Assembly (NCBI GenBank): GCA_018900835.1
Contig: JAHIFQ010000007.1
Span: 1 to 40,890 of the forward strand
Origin: Patescibacteria group bacterium
GTDB lineage: Bacteria; Patescibacteriota; Minisyncoccia; Minisyncoccales; PEYH01
Direction of reading: 5' to 3'
DNA: 40,890 nt
Part shown: positions 8,551 to 18,000 of the stretch, piece by piece
Numbering within the stretch: the first letter of the stretch is position 1
Layout: each line of letters opens with the position of its first letter
Program-made: the position numbers and the translations under genes
The notes under the pieces: generated by a model
What the model saw: the letters and a program-made list of their open reading frames with translations, nothing else
What the model was told of the DNA's origin: nothing
Databases searched by the model: none

Positions 8551-8642
8551 GAGGGAGGAATAATAAATTTCTAATTTTGAATTTTGAATCAATTTTGAAT
8601 GAATCAATTTTGAAAGGAAAAAAGGAGAGAGAATTTTGAAAC
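8523..8642. repeat. Direct repeat DR2 downstream of NYN gene 2
   Basis: 120-bp second copy of DR1. Here the repeat leads into the four-helix-bundle gene instead of an NYN gene, with 27 extra bases before the ATG. Confidence 0.9.
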
Positions 8643-8669
8643 TTGAATTAATTTAATTTTGAAGCTAAC

Positions 8670-9023
8670 ATGGAAAACAATAATTACAATTTAGAAGAGA
8701 GAACCGCTAAGTTTGGAGAACATATTATTGCATTTTGTAGAAGTATAAGAGAAGATACTATTACAAGACCAATCATTAACCAACTGGTTCGTTCGGGGAC
8801 AAGTATTGGAGCCAATTACATGGAGGCAAATGCTGCGAGTTCTAAGAAGGATTTCAAAAACAAAATTTATATTTCCAAAAAAGAAGTTCAGGAAACTAAA
8901 CACTGGTTAAGGATGATTGCTGTTGCTGTTCCTATCGCTAAAGAAAGGTCGAGGGAGTTATGGAAAGAAGCGCAGGAATTGACTCTGATATTCGGCAAAA
9001 TTATTTCTTCTTTGAAAAAGTAA
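8670..9023 (+). CDS. Four-helix-bundle protein (23S rRNA intervening-sequence protein family)
   Basis: 117 residues, all helical, matching the S23/IVP family: the pattern RTAKFGEHIIAF...LVRSGTSIGANYMEA...DFKNKIYISKKEVQETKHWLRMI is characteristic. Members of this family occur in intervening sequences of 23S rRNA genes and very often as stand-alone genes in CPR bacteria; their biochemical role is not settled. No rRNA is nearby, so this is a stand-alone copy. It follows the second copy of the 120-bp direct repeat and may belong to the same mobile or duplicated region as the NYN genes. No clear Shine-Dalgarno site lies next to the ATG. Confidence 0.88.
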   Translation: MENNNYNLEERTAKFGEHIIAFCRSIREDTITRPIINQLVRSGTSIGANYMEANAASSKKDFKNKIYISKKEVQETKHWLRMIAVAVPIAKERSRELWKEAQELTLIFGKIISSLKK

Positions 9024-9113
9024 TTATTTAAAAATTCAAAATTAAAATTTCAATCAAAATTCAAAATTAAAAATTAATAATTAAAAGTCAATAATTAATC
9101 AGTAAATAAAAAA

Positions 9114-11573
9114 ATGTTAAATAAGATTCTAAAAGTTCTAATATATCTCACAGTGTTCTTGATGCCAGTGTTCTTTTTGCCTTTCTCGTTTGAGGTTTTG
9201 GAGTTTAATAAACTCTATATGTTTTTCTTTCTGGCGTGGCTCTCTGTACTTCTATGGTTTTTAAAGATGATAATTCAAGACAAGGAAATAAGGATAAGGT
9301 TTTGCTTGGTTGATTATATTGTTTTAGCTTTTGTAGGAGTAGGAATCATTTCTTCCATATTCTCGGTTGATAAGCTATCAAGCATTTTTGGTTATTACGG
9401 CAGATTTAGCACAGGGCTTGTAAGTATGCTTTCTTTTGCTGTGTTCTATTTTTTGGTAGCGAACAACATAGGAAAGGAAAAATTAAAAACGAAAAATGAA
9501 AAATCACAAATAAAAATTAAAAAAGAAGAGACAGGAGACGGAATAATAACAATAAGCGGGGTTATTAAAACATTGATTTATTCAGCAACAGTCGTTATTG
9601 TCTTTGCTTATTTTAGTTTACTTGGAATCTGGGCGAAGATAGCGCAAATAAGTAGCGGAACAGCTTCTATTGTAAGTAGAATAGCTTTGCGAGTGAGCCC
9701 TGCAGGACTAACAGCTCAATCAATGGCAATGTTTTTAGCAATTATACTTATATTGGCAGTATTCGTTATTCTCGGCGGACAAAAATGGTCAGGATTTTCT
9801 TCAAACCTATTGATTGGAGACAAAAAGAAAGATAGACGAAGCAGGACATTTAAGATTTTCTGCGGAGTTGTGGTCTTTTTAGGATTTATCCTCCTCATTA
9901 TAACCGACTTTACTCCTGCTTGGATTATCCTTGCCATTGGTTTGATTGTCTTGACAGCAATTATACTTAAAAGAAGAATTTTTAAGAATGAAGTCCATAG
10001 ATTGATTTTGCCTATAGCTATAATAATCGTATCTGCCCTGTTTGTGATTTTGAATTTCAGGGCTCTGGCGGGCGGACTTGTAACGAATAATGAGAATATT
10101 TATTACAACTTTATGCCCGAGAGAAATCTCACGCAGGGGGAGTCGTGGCAGACAGCGCTAAATACCACAATCGGGGGCTTCAAAAACGCATTAATCGGAA
10201 GTGGTCCAGGAACCTTTTATTATGATTTTTCAAAATACAGACCAGTGAGCATGAATGAAGGAAATCTCTGGGCAATAAGATTTGACCGTTCTGGAAATGT
10301 ATTTTCAGAGATTTTAGCAACAATGGGTATTTTAGGGTTTTTGAGTTTTATTGCATTGGCAATTGCTATATTCTTAGTGCCTGTTGGTGTCTTGGCTAGA
10401 AAGTTCACAAAAACAGGGATAAAGCCGGGCAGAATTAAGTTAGACCACGGGACCGCATTTTTGATGGTTATTTTTGCAGCCATTATTCTGGTTCAATTCA
10501 GTTATTATCAGACCCTGACTCTCGGATTCCTATTTTGGCTCTTTGCCGGTTTAGTGGTTGGATGGAGAGCAGAACAGTTAGTAAGCGAAGAAAGGACTTT
10601 TGTCAAAGAAATCAGATTTCGGCTAAAGGACTTTATGGAGATGGCTCTTGTGGTAGAGACATTTCTAATAGTATTTGCCATTGCTTTTATCGTAGTTGGC
10701 TTTTTCGGAATGAAATTCTATTTAGCAGACACCCAATATGTCAAAGCATTGAATGCTCCGGAGCTTGATAGCAAAGTAAGCGCGTTGCAAAAAGCAATCA
10801 GATTGAATCCTGGGCAGGCAAGATATCAGATAGTATTATCAAAGGTATTTTTGGCGAAAGTACAGGAAGGATTGGCAGTGGGCAATCCGAATGAGCAGCA
10901 GCAGGAAATAATTGATAACATTAGATTGGCTCAAGCATTTGCCATGAATGCTACGCAGGTTACTCCGCAACAAATGTCTGCATGGCAGAGCTTGGCTGAT
11001 TTATACCGAAGAACTATGGAGATAGCGCAAGATAGCAAGCAGTTTGCCAATTTAACTATTGACACTCTGAAAAAAGCATCAGAATTAGACCCGAGAAATC
11101 CTGATATTTACACTCAAATAGGCAATATGTATTTGCTTTTGGAGCAGAGAGAGGAAGCGATGGAAGCGTTTAAGCAAGCGATTCAACAGAAGGTTGATTA
11201 TATTCCAGCGAATATCAGCATTGCCCTTCTTTTAGAAGGAGATAAGAAAATAGATGAGGCAGTAGCCAAGCTTGAATGGTTGGCCTTACGGTATCCTTCC
11301 AACGCAGATGTTCTCTTTCAGTTAGGCAGGATGTATTATAATCAGAATGAAACAGAAAAAGCGGTTAATCAGTTCTTGTTTGCGCTCACAGCGAATCCGA
11401 ATCATTCCAATTCTTTATATTCTTTAGGAGTCGCATACGAGAAGCAGGGGAGAATCAAAGATGCTATATCAGCGTTTGAGGCGGTGTTGGTTCTTAATCC
11501 GGATGTTCAAGAGATAAAAGATAGGATTGCCAAGTTAAAGCAGCCAAGCGTAGTAGTAGAAGAAGAAGAGTAA
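9114..11573 (+). CDS. Membrane O-antigen ligase-like protein with C-terminal TPR repeats
   Basis: 819 residues. The first ~545 residues hold many hydrophobic helices, with a long extracytoplasmic loop containing NLTQGESWQTAL and the IGSGPGTFYYDFSKYRP stretch typical of the Wzy_C/O-antigen ligase loop. The C-terminal third is made of tetratricopeptide repeats (for example DPRNPDIYTQIGNMYLLLEQ and NPNHSNSLYSLGVAYEKQGR). The protein presumably links or polymerises surface glycans or glycoproteins at the cell envelope; the acceptor is unknown. A lysine-rich cytoplasmic loop near residues 122-137 (KEKLKTKNEKSQIKIKK) is low in complexity. The ~90 bases upstream are repeated AAAATTCAAAATTAA words with no Shine-Dalgarno site. 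It stands alone between the accessory region and rpoBC. Confidence 0.85.
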   Translation: MLNKILKVLIYLTVFLMPVFFLPFSFEVLEFNKLYMFFFLAWLSVLLWFLKMIIQDKEIRIRFCLVDYIVLAFVGVGIISSIFSVDKLSSIFGYYGRFSTGLVSMLSFAVFYFLVANNIGKEKLKTKNEKSQIKIKKEETGDGIITISGVIKTLIYSATVVIVFAYFSLLGIWAKIAQISSGTASIVSRIALRVSPAGLTAQSMAMFLAIILILAVFVILGGQKWSGFSSNLLIGDKKKDRRSRTFKIFCGVVVFLGFILLIITDFTPAWIILAIGLIVLTAIILKRRIFKNEVHRLILPIAIIIVSALFVILNFRALAGGLVTNNENIYYNFMPERNLTQGESWQTALNTTIGGFKNALIGSGPGTFYYDFSKYRPVSMNEGNLWAIRFDRSGNVFSEILATMGILGFLSFIALAIAIFLVPVGVLARKFTKTGIKPGRIKLDHGTAFLMVIFAAIILVQFSYYQTLTLGFLFWLFAGLVVGWRAEQLVSEERTFVKEIRFRLKDFMEMALVVETFLIVFAIAFIVVGFFGMKFYLADTQYVKALNAPELDSKVSALQKAIRLNPGQARYQIVLSKVFLAKVQEGLAVGNPNEQQQEIIDNIRLAQAFAMNATQVTPQQMSAWQSLADLYRRTMEIAQDSKQFANLTIDTLKKASELDPRNPDIYTQIGNMYLLLEQREEAMEAFKQAIQQKVDYIPANISIALLLEGDKKIDEAVAKLEWLALRYPSNADVLFQLGRMYYNQNETEKAVNQFLFALTANPNHSNSLYSLGVAYEKQGRIKDAISAFEAVLVLNPDVQEIKDRIAKLKQPSVVVEEEE

Positions 11574-11614
11574 TTTTCAATTTTCAATTCCCAATTTGAA
11601 AATTTTTAAAAAGC

Positions 11615-11642
11615 TTGACTTTTTTGAGGGAGCATGTACAAT
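11615..11642 (+). promoter_or_regulatory. Promoter of rpoBC
   Basis: TTGACT (11615-11620), a 16-bp spacer and TACAAT (11637-11642). The predicted start near 11649 gives a leader of about 137 nt before rpoB. It is the only good promoter match in the 212-bp gap. Confidence 0.6.
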
Positions 11643-11683
11643 AGAATTCACACTTATTTTGTGACTTTGGATATTTATTTTTT

Positions 11684-11773
11684 ATGAAGAACAAACCGAT
11701 AAGTTCTCCCTTTTTAGTTATAGGGAGAGGGTTTTTGTCGTTAGGCGTTGAATATTTTAATCCAATATTTTAA
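11684..11773 (+). other. Candidate 29-codon leader ORF in the rpoB leader
   Basis: ATG 11684 to TAA 11773 (begins MKNKPISSPF). The ORF runs through the terminator-like hairpin at 11704-11736 and stops 12 bases before the rpoB start. Translation coupled to hairpin formation would be an attenuation mechanism. There is no Shine-Dalgarno site, so it may be chance. Confidence 0.25.
11704..11736 (+). terminator. Attenuator-like hairpin in the rpoB leader
   Basis: Arms TCTCCCT (11705-11711) and AGGGAGA (11722-11728), a 10-base loop, then GGG and five T residues. It lies between the promoter and the rpoB start, so it would terminate part of the transcripts before the gene. Just after it, the word AATATTTTAATCC repeats in tandem up to the start codon. 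Confidence 0.5.
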
Positions 11774-11785
11774 TCCAATATTTTT

Positions 11786-14700
11786 ATGCAGATTAAAGAT
11801 TTTTCAAAATCAAAAATTCGACTGCCTCTACCTTATCTATTAGAAGTTGAAAAAGCGAGTTGGGAAGAATTCTGGCAAAGGGACTTGAAAGAGCTTTTTG
11901 AAGAGGTCTCTCCGATGAGGGATTATACTGGAAAATGGTTAGAGCTTTGGCTTGAGGGTTATAACTTGGGGGAACCCCACTATGCCAATGAATTTGAAGC
12001 AAAAAAGCAAGAGGATTCTTATTCTGCCCCGTTTAAAATTTTAGTAAAATTAGTTGACCTCAAGACCAAACAAGAGACAACTCAAGAGGTCTTTTTTGGC
12101 GATTTCCCTTTAATGACAGATAGAGGGACTTTTGTTATAAATGGAGTTGAAAGAGTTGTCATTTCTCAACTGCTGCGTTCACCCGGAGCATTTTTCACAT
12201 TAAGGCGACTCAAGGGCGTAAAATATTTTGGAGCAAGAATTATTCCGAACAGAGGAAGTTGGTTGGAATTTGAAACAGACCCATCTGGGTTTATTGGCGT
12301 TAAAATTGATAGAAAAAGAAGGGTGCCGGCAACCACTTTATTAAGGGCGTTCGGCATAGACAGCGATGATAAGATTAAGAGTCAATTTTCGGATATTGAT
12401 AAAGGAGAAATCAGTTATATTTCTGAAACTTTAAAAAGAGATATCGCTGATAATCAAGCAGACGCATTGGTTGAAATATATAAACGATTAAGGCCAGGGG
12501 ATTTAGCTTCTCCAGACACCGCCAAAGAGTTGATTGAAAATATGTTTTTTAATTTTGAAAGATATGACCTTTCAAAAGTTGGCAGATGGAAGACAATGGA
12601 ACGACTTCCAGAGTTAAAAGCCAAAAGCCAAAAGCCAAAAGCCAAAACTCAAAACCAAAAAATAGGGACAGGTCAAGAGATTACAGTAGAGGATAGAGTT
12701 TTGAGAGTGGAGGATATTGTCGCAGTAATGAGAGAAATAATTCGGCTTAACAATACTCCTGGGAGCGAAGCGGATGAAATAGACCATTTAGGCAACAGGA
12801 GAGTTAGGACGATTTCCGAACTCCTGAAAGACCGATTGAGAGTCGGGTTTGCAAGAGTAGAACGGATTAGCAAAGACAGAATGACTACTTTAGATGTGAG
12901 CGACCTTGCCCCAAATAAAGTTATCAATCCAAGGCCTTTTATGGCAGTGCTTAAACAATTTTTTTCATCAAGCCAATTATCTCAATTTATGGATAATGAA
13001 AACATTTTAGCAGAGCTTGAACACAAAAGAAGGTTGACTGCAGGGGGACCTGGTGGCTTAACCCGCAAAAGAGCTGGACTTCAAGTGAGAGATGTTCAAC
13101 CATCTCACTATGGCAGGATTTGTCCTATCCAGACACCAGAAGGACCTAATGTCGGGCTGGTTGGACATTTATCAATTTATAGCAGGATTAATCCATATGG
13201 ATTCATAGAGACCCCCTATTTTAAGGTTGAAAAAGGCATAGTAACTAACAAGGTTCATTATATGAATGCTTTTCAAGAGGAGAAATATATAATCGGTGAT
13301 GCTGGTATTAATATTGATAACAAAGGAAATATTCTTTCTGTAAAAATAGATGCGAGAGATAAAGGCAAACCAAGAATAGTTGATAAAAGTAAATTGGATT
13401 TTGTTGATGTTGCTCCAGAGCAATTTATTTCCACTGCAACTGCTCTTATTCCATTTTTGCAAAATGATGATGCTAATCGCGCTTTGATGGGGTCAAATAT
13501 GCAAAGGCAATCAGTCCCTTTGATTAGGGCTACCAAACCATTGGTTGGTACTGGTATTGAGGAGAGGGTTGTTAGGGACTCGGGCAAGGCAGTCGTGGCG
13601 ACAGAAGATGGCATAGTTGAAGAAGTTGATGCACAGCATGTTATTATAAAAAGCCAAAATCCAAAAGCCAAAATCCAAAACTATCAATTAAGGAATTTTG
13701 ACCCTACTAATCAATTCACTTATTTCCACCATAAGCCAATAGTTAGAAAAGGGCAAAAAGTTAAGGCAGGCGATGTTTTGGCTGACCCGACTGGCTCTGA
13801 TGGCGGTTGTCTCGGTTTAGGACAAAACCTTTTGGTGGCGTTCTTATCATGGAGAGGGCACAATTACGAAGATGCTATTATTCTTTCAAGCCGGGTCTTG
13901 GAAGAAGAATTACTTTCCAGTATTCATATTGAGATACTTGCTTGTGATGTGCGCGAAACAAAATTGGGTCCAGAAATGACTACTTCAGATATACCGAATG
14001 TTTCAGAGGATAAATTAAAGGATTTAGACGCAGAGGGGGTTATAAGAGTGGGAGCGGAAATCGGGCCAAATGATATTTTAGTTGGAAAAATTTCTCCTAA
14101 AGGAGAAACAGACCTTACTGCAGAAGAAAGATTATTATGGGCTATTTTTGGAGAAAAGGCGAAAAATGTCAAAGACACCTCGCTTCTAATGGACCATGGG
14201 AAAAGGGGCAGAGTGGTAAGGGTTAAGGAGTTTTCAAGGGATTTAGGCCATAAACTTAGACCAGGAGTTATTAAAAGAATTCAAGTTGAGATTGCCCAAT
14301 TGAGAAAGATTACTGTAGGCGATAAATTGGCTGGAAGGCATGGCAACAAGGGCATCGTTGCAAAGGTTTTGCCAAAAGAGGAAATGCCATTTATGGAAGA
14401 TGGGACACCGGTAGATATTGTTTTAAACCCATTGGGCGTTGTTTCAAGAATGAATATAGGACAGATATTAGAGACCCATCTTGGTTGGGCTGCTCATGAA
14501 TTAGGATACAGGGCTATATCTCCGTCATTATCCGGGGCTAATGAAAAAGATATTAAAGAAGAGTTGAAAAAAGCAGGATTACCAGAAGATGGCAAGGTGA
14601 TTCTTTATGACGGAAGGACGGGCCTGCCGTTTGAACAGAGCATAACAGTGGGATACATATATATGATGAGATTGATTCATATGGTTGAAGACAAGATTCA

Positions 14701-14998
14701 TATGCGCTCCATTGGTCCATATTCCTTAATAACACAGCAACCGCTTGGAGGCAGGGCGCAATTTGGAGGACAAAGATTCGGCGAAATGGAGGTTTGGGCA
14801 TTACAAGGATATGGCGCAGCATATGCGCTGCAGGAGATGCTCACCATAAAATCAGATGATATGACTGGCAGGGCAGCTGCTTATCAAGCGATATTAAAAG
14901 GCAGGAAAATTGAGAGTCCGCATATACCAGCTTCATTTTCTTTATTGGTCAATGAGCTGAAAGCGTTAGGCTTGAATGTGGAACTTAAGGAGAAATAG
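11786..14998 (+). CDS. rpoB: RNA polymerase subunit beta
   Basis: 1070 residues, complete, compact compared with the usual 1150-1350. It carries the expected order: N-terminal protrusion, FVINGVERVVISQLLRSPGAFF, the fork/rifampicin region (FFSSSQLSQFMDNENILAELEHKRRL, then GLTRKRAGLQVRDVQPSHYGRICPIQTPEGPNVGLV), the active-site face (GQNLLVAFLSWRGHNYEDAI; KITVGDKLAGRHGNKGIV) and the C-terminal clamp (GGRAQFGGQRFGEMEVWALQGYGAAYALQEML). It forms the catalytic core with RpoC. Two insertions of a Lys/Gln-rich repeat (residues about 276-294 and 621-632) are encoded by a short DNA repeat. There is no ribosome-binding site; the start follows an AT-rich tandem repeat. rpoC follows after 36 bases. Ribosomal-stalk genes rplJ/rplL are absent upstream. 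Confidence 0.97.
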   Translation: MQIKDFSKSKIRLPLPYLLEVEKASWEEFWQRDLKELFEEVSPMRDYTGKWLELWLEGYNLGEPHYANEFEAKKQEDSYSAPFKILVKLVDLKTKQETTQEVFFGDFPLMTDRGTFVINGVERVVISQLLRSPGAFFTLRRLKGVKYFGARIIPNRGSWLEFETDPSGFIGVKIDRKRRVPATTLLRAFGIDSDDKIKSQFSDIDKGEISYISETLKRDIADNQADALVEIYKRLRPGDLASPDTAKELIENMFFNFERYDLSKVGRWKTMERLPELKAKSQKPKAKTQNQKIGTGQEITVEDRVLRVEDIVAVMREIIRLNNTPGSEADEIDHLGNRRVRTISELLKDRLRVGFARVERISKDRMTTLDVSDLAPNKVINPRPFMAVLKQFFSSSQLSQFMDNENILAELEHKRRLTAGGPGGLTRKRAGLQVRDVQPSHYGRICPIQTPEGPNVGLVGHLSIYSRINPYGFIETPYFKVEKGIVTNKVHYMNAFQEEKYIIGDAGINIDNKGNILSVKIDARDKGKPRIVDKSKLDFVDVAPEQFISTATALIPFLQNDDANRALMGSNMQRQSVPLIRATKPLVGTGIEERVVRDSGKAVVATEDGIVEEVDAQHVIIKSQNPKAKIQNYQLRNFDPTNQFTYFHHKPIVRKGQKVKAGDVLADPTGSDGGCLGLGQNLLVAFLSWRGHNYEDAIILSSRVLEEELLSSIHIEILACDVRETKLGPEMTTSDIPNVSEDKLKDLDAEGVIRVGAEIGPNDILVGKISPKGETDLTAEERLLWAIFGEKAKNVKDTSLLMDHGKRGRVVRVKEFSRDLGHKLRPGVIKRIQVEIAQLRKITVGDKLAGRHGNKGIVAKVLPKEEMPFMEDGTPVDIVLNPLGVVSRMNIGQILETHLGWAAHELGYRAISPSLSGANEKDIKEELKKAGLPEDGKVILYDGRTGLPFEQSITVGYIYMMRLIHMVEDKIHMRSIGPYSLITQQPLGGRAQFGGQRFGEMEVWALQGYGAAYALQEMLTIKSDDMTGRAAAYQAILKGRKIESPHIPASFSLLVNELKALGLNVELKEK
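12615..12661 (+). repeat. CCAAAAG heptamer array inside rpoB (site 1)
   Basis: About six copies of the 7-base word CCAAAAG or close variants, read in frame as KSQKPKAKTQNQK. The insert lies between WKTMERLPEL and VLRVEDIVAVM, a loop where bacterial RpoB usually has no such sequence. Confidence 0.8.
13647..13682 (+). repeat. CCAAAAG/TCCAAAA heptamer array inside rpoB (site 2)
   Basis: Four alternating AAGCCAAAATCCAA-type words give KSQNPKAKIQN in frame, between the strand VDAQHVII and the strand YQLRNF. Confidence 0.75.
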
Positions 14999-15034
14999 TT
15001 TTGAATTCTGAATTTAAAATCTTAACATAACATT

Positions 15035-18000
15035 ATGAAGGTAGAAGATATTAAGTCAATAAGAATTAAGTTGGCTTCTCCGGAGGAGATTTTAGGATGG
15101 AGCAAGGGAGAGGTTACGAAACCCGAGACAATCAATTATCGCACTCAACGGCCGGAAAAAGATGGTTTGTTTTGCGAAAAGATTTTTGGACCAGAAAAGG
15201 ACTACCAGTGTTATTGTGGAAAATACAGAGGAATTCGCTATAAAGGAATGACTTGTGATAGGTGCGGAGTGGAGATTACAAAAGCATCTGTAAGAAGAGA
15301 GAGAATGGGGCATATACAGTTGGCTTGTCCGGTTTCTCATATTTGGTTTTTAAGGGGCGTGCCATCAGTAATGGGAACGATTTTAGATTTATCCTCGCAG
15401 CAATTAGAAAAAATTGCCTACTTTGCCTCATATATTGTTGTGAGGGTTGATGAAAAAGCAAAAGAAATGGTTCTGGCAGAGATTGAGAGAGAATACAAAG
15501 AGAAATGTAAACCGCACCTGCCCGTATCGCTACGCGAGCAAGCTCGCTTGCGAAGCGTTGCAGGCGGGAATCCAAAAGTCAAAATCAAAAGCACAAAGAA
15601 AGAAGAGAAAGAGCAAGAGTTGATGCTGAAGAGATTAAAAGAAGCAAGAGAAGAGGCAAAAAAAGAGTTGAGCGCTATAAAACCATTAGCTGTTCTTTCT
15701 GAAATTGAATTTTTGGAGTTATCTTCAAGATATGGCGAGATATTTGAAGCAGGAACAGGAGCAGAGGCGCTCAAAGAGATTTTTTCCAATATAGATTCAA
15801 AAAAGCTCATAAATGAGTTAGAAAATAAGAAAAAAAGCGCTATTGGAACAGAGAGAAAAAAGCTTTTAAGAAGGACAACCCTGCTTAAAGATATGCTTGA
15901 AAATATTATTGAACCAGAATGGATGTTTTTGACAGTTTTGCCTGTTTTGCCTCCAGCCCTGCGTCCGATGGTTCAATTAGATGGAGGTAGATATGCGTCT
16001 TCAGATTTAAATGACCTTTACAGAAGAGTTATTAACCGCAATAACCGTCTCAAGTATTTGTTGGAAATTAATGCTCCAGAAGTGATATTACGAAATGAAA
16101 AAAGGATGCTGCAAGAAGCTGTTGATGCGTTGATTGATAATGGTATGAGAAGCGGACACACAACGATTGCTTCTACTGGTCAAGCCCGTTTACTGAAATC
16201 ATTGGCAGATATGTTGAAAGGAAAACAAGGAAGATTCCGTCAGAATCTTTTGGGAAAAAGAGTTGATTATTCAGGTAGGTCTGTAATTGTCGGAGACCCA
16301 GAGTTGGCGTTTAGTGAATGCGGGTTGCCCAAGAAAATGGCCCTTGAACTATTCAAGCCGTTCGTGAGCGCAAAACTTCTGGAAAAAGAAGTTGCTTATA
16401 ATGTTCGTCAAGCATCTGTTTTAATAGAAAGAGGGACAGAAGAAGTGTGGGAAGCATTGGAAACAGTTATTGAGAATAGATTAGTTTTGCTCAACAGAGC
16501 TCCGACACTACACCGTCTTGGGGTTCAAGCATTTAGGCCAAAATTAGTTGAGGGAGAAGCAATCAGAATTCATCCATTGGTTTGCGAGGCGTTTAATGCG
16601 GATTTTGACGGCGACCAAATGGCTGTCTATTTACCTTTGTCAGAAGAAGCGCAAACAGAAGCGAAAGAAAGAATGCTTTCTGGGTCTAATCTTTTAAAGC
16701 CAGCAACAGGGCTTCCTGTTGTGAGCCCAAGGCAAGATATGATTTTAGGATGCTATTGGTTGACCAAGATAAAAGAAGGAGCAAAGGGAGCTGGAAAATA
16801 CTTTTCTTCTGCAGACGAGACCATGTTGGCTTATGAGGCAGGGGTAATTGATTTAAGAGCTCAAATAAAGGCATTAATTGATAATCAATTAATAGAAACC
16901 AGCTTGGGCAGGATAATTTTTAATAAGGCATTGCCAGAAGGATTTCCTTTTCAAAATGATTTGATGAATTCAAAGAAAATAAAGGAGTTTGCGCGGCAGA
17001 TAATAGAAAAATATGATAACGCAATAGCCACTCGGACGCTGGATGCCATTAAGAAGATAGGATTTGAATACGCCACTATCTCTGGATTGAGTTGGGGTAT
17101 GGATGATTTGGTAGTTCCGCCGGAAAAACCAAAATTATTAGAGAAAGCAGAGGGGGAAGTCAGAAAAATAGAGTCATATTTTAAGAAAGGGCTTTTGACT
17201 GAAGAAGAGAGAAAGAGCCAAGTGATAGAAATTTGGCAGAAAACAAAAGCAGAAATTCAATATTTGATACCCAATACTCTTCCTCCAGACGGCATTGTTT
17301 TTACAGCTATAGACGCAGGCGCAAGAGGCAGTTGGTCGCAGCCAGTTCAAATGGCGGGAATGAAGGGCCTGGTCATTAATCCCTCTGGTCAGATTATGGA
17401 ATTCCCTGCAAAAAGTTCCTTTAAAGAAGGATTTGGAATTTTGGAATATTTTATTTCCACCCATGGCGCCAGGAAAGGCACGGCAGATACTGCTTTAAGA
17501 ACCTCTACCGCAGGATATTTAACAAGACGATTGATTGATGTTGCTCACGATGTTTTTATAAATGAAAACGATTGCAAGGACGAAGAAGGAGTCGTGGCAT
17601 CAAGAGCTGACAGTGATGAAGTGGGGCAGGATTTCATTTTTAAGATTGTCGGCAGAGCCCCGATTGAGGACATAAAAATAAATGGCAAAATAATAATAAA
17701 GAAAGGAGAATTCATTAATTGGGAAGAGGCAAGAGAAATAGTTAATAGTGATATTAGCGCCTTGCAAGTAAGGTCTCCATTAACCTGTAAATCCGCTAAA
17801 GGAGTCTGCCAGAAATGTTATGGTTGGGATTTGGGACACAATAAGCCAGTTAAATTAGGCGAGGCAGTCGGCATTGTCGCTGCGCAAGCTATTGGCGAGC
17901 CAGGAACACAGCTTACTCTAAGAACCTTCCACACGGGCGGGGTTGCGTCTGGCGGAGACATCACTCACGGATTGCCGAGAGTAGAAGAGGTTTTTGAAAG

